DNA of 64,000 bases from a virus, in the IMG/VR virus record IMGVR_UViG_3300020173_000943, positions 1 through 64,000 of that record; one strand, given 5' to 3'. Below the pieces are notes generated by a model, which saw only the letters and a program-made list of their open reading frames with translations, did no database searches and was not told the DNA's origin. Made by a program: the position numbers and the translations under genes. Position 1 is the first letter of the stretch. Each line of letters opens with the position of its first letter. Positions 50,632 through 61,100 of the stretch are shown here, piece after piece.

Positions 50632-52443
50632 TTACCACAAGCCGCCGCTCGAACCAAGATCGTTATCAAATACCCATGCGCCTGAAGCAACTCTAAAGCG
50701 TTTTAAACCACGTGTAATAGTAACATTAACACCGCCTGAAGCTGATGCAAACGCAACGTCTTGTACTACACTTTGATTTAACACACCGTTAGCATCTACT
50801 GCAACGTATGAGATGTTTTTAGCCGCATCTACATCAATACCTGTAACTGTTGCTCCTGCAATAGTTGATGTAGATATGTATGCATATGTTCCGGTTTTCT
50901 TATTACTTGCTGGATAAATGTCTTCGATGATTGTTCCAATATCTGCATTAGATAACCCAGTAATATCCAAACTCATTACAACCGGTTCTAAGTTAATTTG
51001 ATCATCAACATAAAACTTAGTAGCGGCGTCTGTATTAGTTGTTGGTTCCGCTAGTCCTGTAATTCTTTGGTTATTAGTAATTTCTATAGCCCCATTACTT
51101 TCTAATTGTAATGGAGTACTAGTTGTAATTTTTGCACCTTCAATATTAGTTTGATCAACATTAAGCTGATTCAATGTACCAATGTCTGTAAGTCCAAGTG
51201 CTTGTGTTACTGTTGACCCTAATTCTGTTTTGTTTAATACGTTAACACCTTCAGCTTTGTACCACTTAGTTGCAACAACATCAATGTTTTCACTTGATGT
51301 CCAAGCACCTGTAGCATTTCTCCAAAGCCATTCTTTATCAAGGTCGCTGGATTTAAGAATAATTCCACCTTGGTCTACGTTTGCATTGTCTAATGCTGTA
51401 CTATCACTGGTAATACCTAATTCAATATTTTTATCTTGAACTCTTAAATTTTGTGTTTCAATATTAACAGCTGGTGATGTTAAAAATAAGTTACCATCAA
51501 CTCTCATATCTCCGCCAACATGTAATGTATGTGCCGGATTGGATTTAAAGATACCTACAAAAGATTCTGATGTGTCAATTGTTACTGCATCTACAAAGCC
51601 TGTTGATTTTCTAACTCTAATTTTGTAATCATGGTTTGATAATTGATTTTCGTTAACAACACTAGTTCCAACTACCTTTTGAATATTATTTTGTGCAGTA
51701 CCAATTGTGATTCCGCCACTGTTAGCAACTGTTAATGTTCCAGATGTAACAGAGTTTGCATCTGATGATAAAAACTGTGATGCACTTTTTGCTACGCCAA
51801 GATTGTCAATAATTGCCGCCGCACTATCTGATGATCCTCTAAATACAAAATCAGTAACTGTTGAAACAATATTAAAGCCTTTCTTAATAGTAGTTAATCC
51901 TGCAATAGCATATGATGCCGCTGGTGTAAATTCGTTGTTTGAAAATATTCCAATTAACGTTCCTGCTATTGAAAATCTTACAACAGTTTTACTATTATTT
52001 TGATTATCTAATATTGTTACAGTTTCAAATCCAGACTTACCTTGGTCGCTAGTATATATTGGACCTGCTAAATTAAAATCTGTACCGTCATAAAAGTGTA
52101 ATTGTTTTGTTGCATTGTTAATCCAAAGATCGCCTGCAACTACGCCAACACCTGGTTGTGAATTTTGTACAATCGGGCCACCACTAGTTCTAAAGTTTGT
52201 TCCGTCATATACTTTAAGTCTTGCTTCTGCACTATCAAACCATAGTTGGCCTTTTAATGGTAAACTTGGTGCTGTTGTATTTGCAAAATTTTCTAAAATC
52301 TTAATAAAGTTTTCGTTGATACTTTCACCAAATCCTGAATAGTTTTTACCTATTAAAGAAATATCAGTGGTTGTAGTATCTAAACTGCCATCAACTAAAT
52401 CAACTAGCAACGAGCCATCTGTTCTATTTAATTTATAACTCAT
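50632..52443 (-). CDS. Tail-fibre-like protein, paralogue 2
   Basis: 603 aa. N-terminal INENFIKILENF, GQLWFDSAEARLKVYDG and GDLWINNATKQLHFYDG match paralogues 1 and 3. The shaft contains DMRVDGNLFLTSPAV, NLRVQDKNIELGI and an ITGLAEPTTNTDAATKFYVD segment typical of fibre shafts that repeat in T4-like marine phages. The C-terminus has FRVASGAWVFDND, a tip-type ending. Start overlaps the stop of the next gene by one base. Confidence 0.82.
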   Translation of the reverse strand: MSYKLNRTDGSLLVDLVDGSLDTTTTDISLIGKNYSGFGESINENFIKILENFANTTAPSLPLKGQLWFDSAEARLKVYDGTNFRTSGGPIVQNSQPGVGVVAGDLWINNATKQLHFYDGTDFNLAGPIYTSDQGKSGFETVTILDNQNNSKTVVRFSIAGTLIGIFSNNEFTPAASYAIAGLTTIKKGFNIVSTVTDFVFRGSSDSAAAIIDNLGVAKSASQFLSSDANSVTSGTLTVANSGGITIGTAQNNIQKVVGTSVVNENQLSNHDYKIRVRKSTGFVDAVTIDTSESFVGIFKSNPAHTLHVGGDMRVDGNLFLTSPAVNIETQNLRVQDKNIELGITSDSTALDNANVDQGGIILKSSDLDKEWLWRNATGAWTSSENIDVVATKWYKAEGVNVLNKTELGSTVTQALGLTDIGTLNQLNVDQTNIEGAKITTSTPLQLESNGAIEITNNQRITGLAEPTTNTDAATKFYVDDQINLEPVVMSLDITGLSNADIGTIIEDIYPASNKKTGTYAYISTSTIAGATVTGIDVDAAKNISYVAVDANGVLNQSVVQDVAFASASGGVNVTITRGLKRFRVASGAWVFDNDLGSSGGLW

Positions 52444-54473
52444 TATACTGCTCCTGTATTAGCGCCGGCATATATGATCATGTTAATTGCCATGTATGGG
52501 TTCATAATATCAATTGGTTGTCCAATTGTGCTATTTGTTAGTACACCTCCTGATGATGGATATGCTTGTCCTGCTTGGGCACCAGTTGGAGCATCATATT
52601 GGATGCCTTGTGCATCGTTTGGTACTCCGCTAATATCTCTAGTAGTGTAATACTGGTCTCCACTTGGGCCACGTAAATCATGTTCGTGTTCTGGTAAATT
52701 AGTAAGTCCAATACTCTGTGTTTGAGAACCTTCAACGTTACCAATTGTATCTGCCGCAGAACTTGTTACACGGTTAGCACTTTCACCGCCCATGTTATCT
52801 AAGCCTAGCATAAATCTACCACGCAAGTCTGGTAGGGCAAATTTACCTGCTGTTACAAGTGCTTGTGCTTTAAAGTTATATTCAATAACATTAAACAAAT
52901 TTTGATATTCAGCAATAGTAACTTCTCTACCGTCACATATTAACCAATCTGCTGGTATTACACCAGCCGCAAATGCAGTAATCATTCCAATTGGTAATTG
53001 TGGAACTGATTTAAACAAATTAGTTCTTGAAATTTTAAATACGCCAGTGTCTCCTGTGACTCTGTTAAACATATATTCATCAGTTGGTTCACTTAAAGAC
53101 TGTTCTGTTTTATTTGCAATAAATGTATTATCAATAGTTGTTGTAAAAGTTTTAACGCTTTCGTCTTGACCATCGAATGTGTATTCAGGAGCACTAACAT
53201 CTCCAACCATTCTAAATGTAGTTGCACTTGCTAGTTTATCAGTTGATCCTGATCTTCCACTAACTGATCCTGTAACGTTACCTGTTAAGTTACCTATAAA
53301 GTTTTGCGAAAATACATTTAAGAACTGTTCGTTAGCAGTACCAATATTTCTTGTTGTTGTAATGTTTGGAACAATATTACCTGTAGTTAAAAGTCCTGCA
53401 ATGTTTGTATCACTGCCAACTTGTAATCTTTTAGCAATACCTACTCCACCTCTAACAATTAAACTACCTGTACCAATAGTTGCTGAATCAGTTGTTCCGT
53501 TAACTAATACACTACTGTCTGTTTGTATATTTCCAACTACGTCTAATGACTCAACTGGTGCTAAATTATTAATACCAATTTTGCTTGTTGAATCAACACG
53601 TAAAACTGTAGTAGTTGTACCTTCGTTGTTAACTCTAATATCAATGTTTGATCCACTTGTTTGGTGACCAATAATACCTGCTTGTCCTTCAATACCAATA
53701 TTCAATGCACTATCTGCACCTACTGTGATACCTGAATTGTTTTTAATTTTTAATGGAACTATACTGTTAGTTTCTTTGTCAGCTCTTAAAAAGTTTGAAG
53801 CTGGAACATTTTCTTGTCCAATAACTAATGCTTCTGCTTTTTCTGCTGTACCTAAATATTTTGCAGTACCTGAACCAGTGATATCAAATGTACTTAAATT
53901 GTATCCTGGTCTAATTGAAGTAAACCCTTGTAATGTTGTTTTAGGTGTAAATGCACTTGTCGAAATAATTGCTAATGTTTTTGCTTTTACTTCTACTACT
54001 AATACTGTATATGTAACATTGTCAGTACCGATAATAGTTGTAGGTTTAACCCCTGTTGCTAATCCATCACTAAAACTTGGTCCAACTAAGATCCAACCTG
54101 AACCTGTAAACAAATATAATTGTTGGTTATCAGTATCAACCCATAAGTCTCCAACTACTGATTGATTTGCTTCTGGTTGTGTTGTTGCTTTTTTAAGACC
54201 ACTTGCACTAACCCAGTTAGTACCGTCATAAATTTTTAATTGATCAACACCTGGTGTTGTATCATACCATAATTGACCTTCAACTGGATTTGTTGGTGCT
54301 GTGTTGAATGCAAAATTTTCTAATAAATGTAAAAAGTTTTCAGCAATAGCTGTACCATACGCAGTTGTGTTTCTTCCTGGTAAGTCTAAAGAAGTTTGTT
54401 GGTTGATAGTATTATCTTCAACAATAATAGTACCCTTTTGGGATAAGTCAGTGTATTGTACAGTATATGCCAT
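52443..54473 (-). CDS. Tail-fibre protein with gp12-type collar domain, paralogue 3
   Basis: 676 aa. N-terminal IAENFLHLLENF and GQLWYDTTPGVDQLKIYDG as in paralogues 1 and 2. After a shaft with GTGSLIVRGGVGIAKRLQV the C-terminal 170 residues are a tail-collar domain: LPIGMITAFAAG, WLICDGREV, FALPDLRGRFMLG and NLPEHEHDL with conserved histidines, then PYMAINMIIYAG. This domain is found in T4 short tail fibres (gp12) and related proteins. 3 bases before the next gene. Confidence 0.88.
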   Translation of the reverse strand: MAYTVQYTDLSQKGTIIVEDNTINQQTSLDLPGRNTTAYGTAIAENFLHLLENFAFNTAPTNPVEGQLWYDTTPGVDQLKIYDGTNWVSASGLKKATTQPEANQSVVGDLWVDTDNQQLYLFTGSGWILVGPSFSDGLATGVKPTTIIGTDNVTYTVLVVEVKAKTLAIISTSAFTPKTTLQGFTSIRPGYNLSTFDITGSGTAKYLGTAEKAEALVIGQENVPASNFLRADKETNSIVPLKIKNNSGITVGADSALNIGIEGQAGIIGHQTSGSNIDIRVNNEGTTTTVLRVDSTSKIGINNLAPVESLDVVGNIQTDSSVLVNGTTDSATIGTGSLIVRGGVGIAKRLQVGSDTNIAGLLTTGNIVPNITTTRNIGTANEQFLNVFSQNFIGNLTGNVTGSVSGRSGSTDKLASATTFRMVGDVSAPEYTFDGQDESVKTFTTTIDNTFIANKTEQSLSEPTDEYMFNRVTGDTGVFKISRTNLFKSVPQLPIGMITAFAAGVIPADWLICDGREVTIAEYQNLFNVIEYNFKAQALVTAGKFALPDLRGRFMLGLDNMGGESANRVTSSAADTIGNVEGSQTQSIGLTNLPEHEHDLRGPSGDQYYTTRDISGVPNDAQGIQYDAPTGAQAGQAYPSSGGVLTNSTIGQPIDIMNPYMAINMIIYAGANTGAV

Positions 54474-54476
54474 TTA

Positions 54477-55091
54477 TTAAACCTCGTTAAAACCTGTTAA
54501 ACTCTGTACTCTAACAGTATAATCAATTTGAATTAATCTGTTTAGTGATTTTTGTACAGGGTGGAAAATTACGTGTGTTAGCAATCGGCCTGTTCCGCTA
54601 GTTGCATAACTTACAAGTCCTAGTTCATCAAATACATATAAGCTGTCGTTAGCTGTTGCATTATCAAGAGCATCTTGCCCATTTGGCTCACCATAGTCAA
54701 GTAAACAAGTTGCTACAATATCTGTGTAGTTTGTTCCGCTTACGTGTCTAGTTTCTAATTTGTTTCTAGTAGGATCAACGTTATTAACATTATTATTATC
54801 AATAACTTTAGCATATGTTTGATTGTACAAACTAGCATTGGTTCCTGTTGAGTTTGGTGACAAGTATGTAATAATACCTGTTGGATCAACGTTAGTACCG
54901 CCGTTACCAAATGCCATCTGGTACACCATTCCCTGTCCTTGATTAGATAAACTTTCCGCTAATGAAATACTCATGTTCTCGTAGTGAATAGCATTACGCT
55001 TGTCCACCAAGATTTCACCAGTCTCTGGATTGTGTATCTTGATGTGCCCTTGCAAAAGAACACCTTGTTTATCATTAAATTTGTCTGTCAT
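54477..55091 (-). CDS. Virion structural protein, 204 aa
   Basis: MAFGNGGTNVDPTGIITYLSP and a Asn/Thr-rich body, with LTHVIFHPVQKSLNRLIQIDYTVRVQS at the end, read like a baseplate or fibre-attachment protein of T4-like marine phages. The N-terminus (LLQGHIKIHNPETGEILVDKRNAIHYENM) is a beta start common to such proteins. AATAAATA lies 19 bases before the start. No known enzyme motif. Confidence 0.72.
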   Translation of the reverse strand: MTDKFNDKQGVLLQGHIKIHNPETGEILVDKRNAIHYENMSISLAESLSNQGQGMVYQMAFGNGGTNVDPTGIITYLSPNSTGTNASLYNQTYAKVIDNNNVNNVDPTRNKLETRHVSGTNYTDIVATCLLDYGEPNGQDALDNATANDSLYVFDELGLVSYATSGTGRLLTHVIFHPVQKSLNRLIQIDYTVRVQSLTGFNEV

Positions 55092-55109
55092 TATTATTTC
55101 CTACAAGTG

Positions 55110-55117
55110 TATTTATT
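55110..55117 (-). promoter_or_regulatory. T4-type late promoter motif, minus strand
   Basis: TATTTATT on the plus strand reads AATAAATA on the minus strand, 19 bases before the structural gene start at 55091. It overlaps the stop region of the giant gene, so the giant gene and the fibre block may be separate late units. Confidence 0.65.
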
Positions 55118-58100
55118 TAGGTAACGCCGCCTCTGTTGTTCTTAAGAACCTTGCAATGTCATTTTCCTGCCTATGTAAAGGAATTCCACTGTCAGTCCAA
55201 GGTCTACCAATGCGTCTAACCACCACTATCTTGGTATTAATAGGTGGTGTTTCAGCTAATACAACAGTTGAAGTTACTCCATCGACACTAAACTCCGCAG
55301 GCATAACAATATCTGCCTCTGGACTGTCTAAATCAACAGTTGGATCATATGTATTTATTGCATTTTTACGAAGGCGCTTACCAGCAACAAATATTTCAAA
55401 TTCATGTACTGATTTTGGAATAAAGTCTACTACAATGCTACTAGTTGAGCCATCTGCTGTAAATGTTTGCTGAAGTGTTCTATCTTGGTATGGAACAGTT
55501 TGCTTGTTACTCTGATCTATTAGTTCAGTTCCTTTAGCATGTACTGTTGCAATACCAGTTCCTAGTGTACCTCTACGTAATTGTCTAAGTACTCCGCCTT
55601 CTTTTAAGTAATATTCAATACGTTCTCCGTTAATAAACACAATACCTGGAATACTACGTTCTTTATTTGGGAACGGTAGTAAATCAGCATTGCTAACTTT
55701 GATACTTGTATCATAATAGTTTAAATCTTCAGCTAAGAAGTAACGTACTTCGTCACCTAAACGCTTGAAGTGAGTTCTATTAAGCATATCTTTAAACTGA
55801 CTAAATCCAAATTTAGGAATTATAGTGCTATTACTAAAGTGTATTACTTCTAATTCGTCGTTTGCATCAATATCAATTGACACTTTAACAGTTACGTTAT
55901 CTTCTAATAGTGCATATTCAACATTTGGACTTAATAGTGTACCGTTTTTAGTTAACCATACATACTGAGTATCAATTGCCGGCGTTCTTAATTTAATAAA
56001 TCCGTTTGCTAACTGATTATACTCTGAATATTCTGGAGTACCTATTGTTACTGTTGATCTTGCAACAACATCTAAATTTATTCTTTCAATTTTTGCAACA
56101 TCGTGATTACTAAACTGATAAACTGTTATTTTTTCTCCACTCATTGGTGCAGTTGTTAGATAAAGTGTATTTGGTGTTTCAACCCAGAATCCGTTATTAT
56201 CAAATTGCCCAAAGTCATATTCACCGTCACCGAGTAAGTAAACATCTAAAATGTCTCCATTTTCTCCAATACCAGGAAATAATTCAACGCTTGAATTAAA
56301 TCTATTCCAAATGTATCCTGTTGACTGATCAAGTTCTACAGAGTTTAAAAATACTTTAATTTTTTCTGCTGGAATTTGTGCAAGTCCAACTTGCCAATCA
56401 CGTAATTTATATTCTCTAACTGCTGAAACTACATACTGTTGATTGTATCCTGGTGTAAGTATCTTATTACCCACTTTAACAACTACACTAGTTGCTAATG
56501 GACGTTGTGTAAACGGAGCAGTAGTAAGATTAAATATTTGGTTTGAACCTGTGCCTGTAAATTCTTCTACAGATATTTGTGAGAACGACTTAGCTGAACT
56601 ATCGTAAATAACATACTGAATAAGTTTTCCTGGTAATGGTGCAACTGGTAATCTAAGTAGTACTTGTCCTGATGTTTCATATGTTGAATCTGTTTCTGCA
56701 AGTACAGCGTCAATTGGTTCGCCATCTTGTGTAATAAACAAACTTAGTCCTTGTTTAAATTTAACTGAAGTAACAAATACTGATGTTGATCCATCACCTG
56801 TAAACGTATCAGCATCTAAAATATTTTCACCATTTGCTGACATTGTAATAATATTAACAGGATTGCCTGCTACTATTGCAACACTTGGATCTAGTTGTAA
56901 TGTTTTTTCTTGATAATTTACTGTAAACTTAGAACTATCTAAAATTGTTCCATTAGCTTTAACAAATATATCTTTATTACTTGCTGGTACTCTATCAAGT
57001 TTAAATGTATTACTTGCTTCGTAAATATAATTGTAGTTATTAATAATACTTGATCCATCATTAATTCTATCATACACTTTAATGTTTACACTATCAAGTA
57101 ATTGTCCTGGTACTAATTCTTCTGGTCCTTTTGATGTTAAAGGAGTTACAAATCCGTCACCGTCTACAACAATTTCTTCTGCATTAATACCTTTTGCTGT
57201 TTCATACGCCATATTGCCGCCTTGAATCATTGTGTCGTATGCATCAGCGTCTGGTAAGAAACTACCATCACTTGTTGATTTTCTAATAACAATTACATCA
57301 TTAGTATTAGTTGTAATTTTATCGTTGTCAATAGCAAATGTATCTGTGACACCGTCACCTACAAGTGAAAGCATTACAGCATTTGGATTGCCTGGAACTG
57401 TTGATCCGTCATATTCTGGATCATCAATTCTAATACCATTTTTATATACATTATATGTTACACCGTTAGCTAATGGAGCTGATAGTGTTAATACTTGTGT
57501 ACTTCCATCTAATTGGAAGATCTCATCTTCGTATGTTGCATCGTATGAATCCCAAGTAGTTGTATAGTATGGTTCGTTACCATAACCTGTACCAGTATTA
57601 AATGCAAAACTCTTAACTTGCACTCCACCGTAATCGATACCGTCCATTAACTGTGAAATATCGTTACCTAGCTGTCCTGTTGTTGGATTGTAGAACAAGT
57701 TAATTCTGTCTTGTGCTTGTAGCATTGATACATCTTTTTTGTATGTAACAACAATAACTGCATTATTAGCTGGAGGATTATCAAAGATAATACGACCTTT
57801 GTATCTTGTATAAGATTTATCAGTGTATTCAGTATTAGTAACAGAATAGTTTCCTTGTAATTCTTCAATGCCGTCAACTGTAATAGTAACTTGGTTACGT
57901 CTTACGTCCATTGGCCATTTAACATCAAATCTTGTTAAACTATTATTACCAGTAAATGTTTGTGTTTCTGCTAGTGTTGTAATTAAGAATGTTCCTGATA
58001 CACGGTCAAACTTGCTACGCAAGTGCATAGCTCTAATTTTACTATTACCTAGTTGTGCTGATGCTTTAGCAATTCTGCTTTCGTTAACAGTTGATAAACT

Positions 58101-61100
58101 ACCTTCAATTTCTATATCAGGTGCTGACAAATACCCGCTTCCAGGATTTGTAACTTCAATGTTTACAATACTTCCGCCTGATCCTAGTTTAGCAAGTGCT
58201 TTAGCACCAGTGCCGCCACCGCCAACAAATTTAATAATAGGAATTTCTGTGTAACCTAATCCTTTATCACTAATACTACAACTAGTAACTTCAAAGCCAA
58301 CATTGTCTACCCAATGTTTGTTTGGATAAGAATCTAATAATACATCTTGTCCGTAAATTAAATTATCTTTAACTTTAACAGAAGCTGGTTCAATTTTCTG
58401 TGTATCTTCATTATACTGTGGAGCAAAGTCAAAGTCACTAATACTACTTGAGGTTGAATCTGTTTTAGTGTAGTTACTTAAATATTCTCTAATTTTTGTT
58501 TTAAAAGGTTTAGTTTCTTTAACAAAATCTTCATAACTTGGTAAGCTATCATTTTGGAATGTAACTTTTTGTTGTAATTCACCAGCATTGTGTTTTGCTT
58601 TAATGAAGCTAGTTTTAAATGCCCAGTCAACAAATGGCTGTTCTGCAAATGCATATCTAATACTTGCAAGGAATAACTGATTGTATTCTACTTCTAAAGC
58701 ATCAACAAAAATATCGTCTCTAAGTGCTTTTAAGATAATACGTAATTCTCTAGTTGGTTGGTTATCATAAAAACTAGTATCGTAACTTAATCCATCAAAT
58801 CCAACATAACTAATTGCAAAGTTATATAACGACTCTTTAAACTTAATAGTTCCGTTTTCTCTACCAATTGTTCTATAGTTACTTGTATAGTCACTTGCTT
58901 CTTCATTACTAATTTTTTCTAGTAGTAACCATCCGCCTGCACCAATGTTTTTAATTTTTACAATATCACCAAGTGTGTCATCTAATGAAGTTAGTAAGTA
59001 ACTTTGTTCAATTATGTAATCAACTTCTGTAAACTTACTGTATCCTGATGCATACCAGTCAATGTAATCCCACCAAGCACTTACATCGTATGATTGAGTA
59101 GAAGTTCTTTGATATTGTTCGCTGGCAGTATTATACTCAAAGATTGACCATTTATTGCCTACATTCTCGTCACTCTTAACAAGTACACTAAACAATCTTA
59201 CTGCTAAGTTTGTATTAGTAGAATAGTTTTTGCCAGGATTTCTAACTGTTACACTAGCAATTCCCCCACTATTATTAAGTGTTAAAATAACTTGTGCATC
59301 TACGCCATCGCCAACTTGTTCAAACTCGTAAGTAGGAACAGTAATATATCCTGATCCTGGATTTGTAATATCAACTCTAATTAATTTTCCTTCTTCAAAG
59401 ATTGGAGTTAATGTTGCTGGTTTAACTTTTGAAATATTAACAAAACTAATTTCTGAATAAGTGTCAATTTCTACATCGTACTTAGAACTAATAAGATCCG
59501 GAGCTGGGTCTTTTGAAAGTAGTTGGTCAAAGTTATATTCGTCAACAATTAATTGTTCAGCTAATACTCTGTTAGTGCGTTCAATTACTTGTTTTAGAGC
59601 TTCAATATTATTTTTAAACATAGACTGTCTAGGTCTATTTAAAATTCCATATTTTTGTTTAAACGCTAATGCTGGATCCGGAACTGGTCTATTATAAACA
59701 TCAACACCAACTAAACTATCAACCCATTTCTGTTCTAAGTCTTTTTTAGGTTTACTAGTTGGTAATCCGTCACTTATAATTTGATATTGATTGTGTGAAT
59801 TAATATCTTGGTTTTTAATTGTCCAGTATCTAAAGTTAATTGCTTTTTTATCTTCTTCGACTAACCCAGTACAGTTATACAATCCAAATCTGTTATTACC
59901 ATAAATTGCAACAAACTTATAACCCTGTGCCGCTGGATCTTCAATCAACTGTGCTACATCGTATGCACTTGATTTTCTGTTTTCTAAGTTTGGAATAATT
60001 TTAGTATTCTTAACCCAATAGTAGTATCTATTATAAAACTTAGAACTTGCATTATTAAACAATCTTTTAGTTACAAAAGTGTTTGTTCCGTATTTAGGAG
60101 TTCCACTTATACCTCTTGATAGGCCTTCTTCAGTATCTGCAAGTGCCAACCATTGTGTTGGAGTTAAAGTAGATTCAACCCATTCGTAAACATCTACACT
60201 AGCACCTACCATTAATTTATTAAAGTTAGCTGTGTTATAAATGATATTACTTTGATATGGCTCTATCCATTGTACTGTACTAATATCCCACCATAGTTTT
60301 CCTACGTGTTCATCGGCCCAATAGTTTTCTGTATCTACGTTTACAGTTGTTTGATCACTTGTAGTATAAGTTGCAGGATCAAACGGTGTTGTAAATGCTA
60401 GTTCTTCTTCAGCTGGTCCAGCAATTTTTCCTTGGATTGCATCAATATAATCTAGTTGAGTTGAAGTGCCACTACCGTCTTTGTTGTAAATAAACACACC
60501 TTTAAATTTACTTAAATTAACTTGTTTAGTTGGATTTCTATATCCCGACCATGGAAGTTCATTACGTTGACGTTTGTAATCAACCACTGTACCAATAAAG
60601 TTATTACCTGTGTTTGATGAACTTAGTTCTGGCATTGACACATAAATGTGGTTAGATGACGCATGGATAAATTCTCCAAAGCGTTCAACATTACTGTTGT
60701 TAAATGTTAATTTTTCTGCATATAATAAGTATCCGCCAATATATTGATAAACAAATACTTCTCCTGAATCTAAGTTTTCTTTACTAAACTGTGTTAAGTT
60801 GTTATCAAATGTAGTTTCAGATGCTAGATCCGATTCTTTATTATTAACATATTGTGCTGTAACTAGTGTACTATCATCTAAGTATGTTTGTGGTTGCGGT
60901 TCCATTGGAACTTCATATCTATCAAACGAAGTATTGTCAACTAAATTACCACCTTGTGATGATACCATTAGTTCATTACCTGAAAAGTCAACTGTTTGGC
61001 CAAAGCGTTCTGCTACTGAACTATCAGGGCTGAATAACGACTGGAATTCTTCAAAGATTCCTTCATTATTTTTATATAGATAAACCTTTCCGTTATCATT

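Noticed and set aside
57232-57567. Opposite-strand frames over the giant gene and the fibre genes
   Set aside because: They have no ribosome sites, no family signals and a composition set by the other strand; they are shadows of the minus-strand genes.
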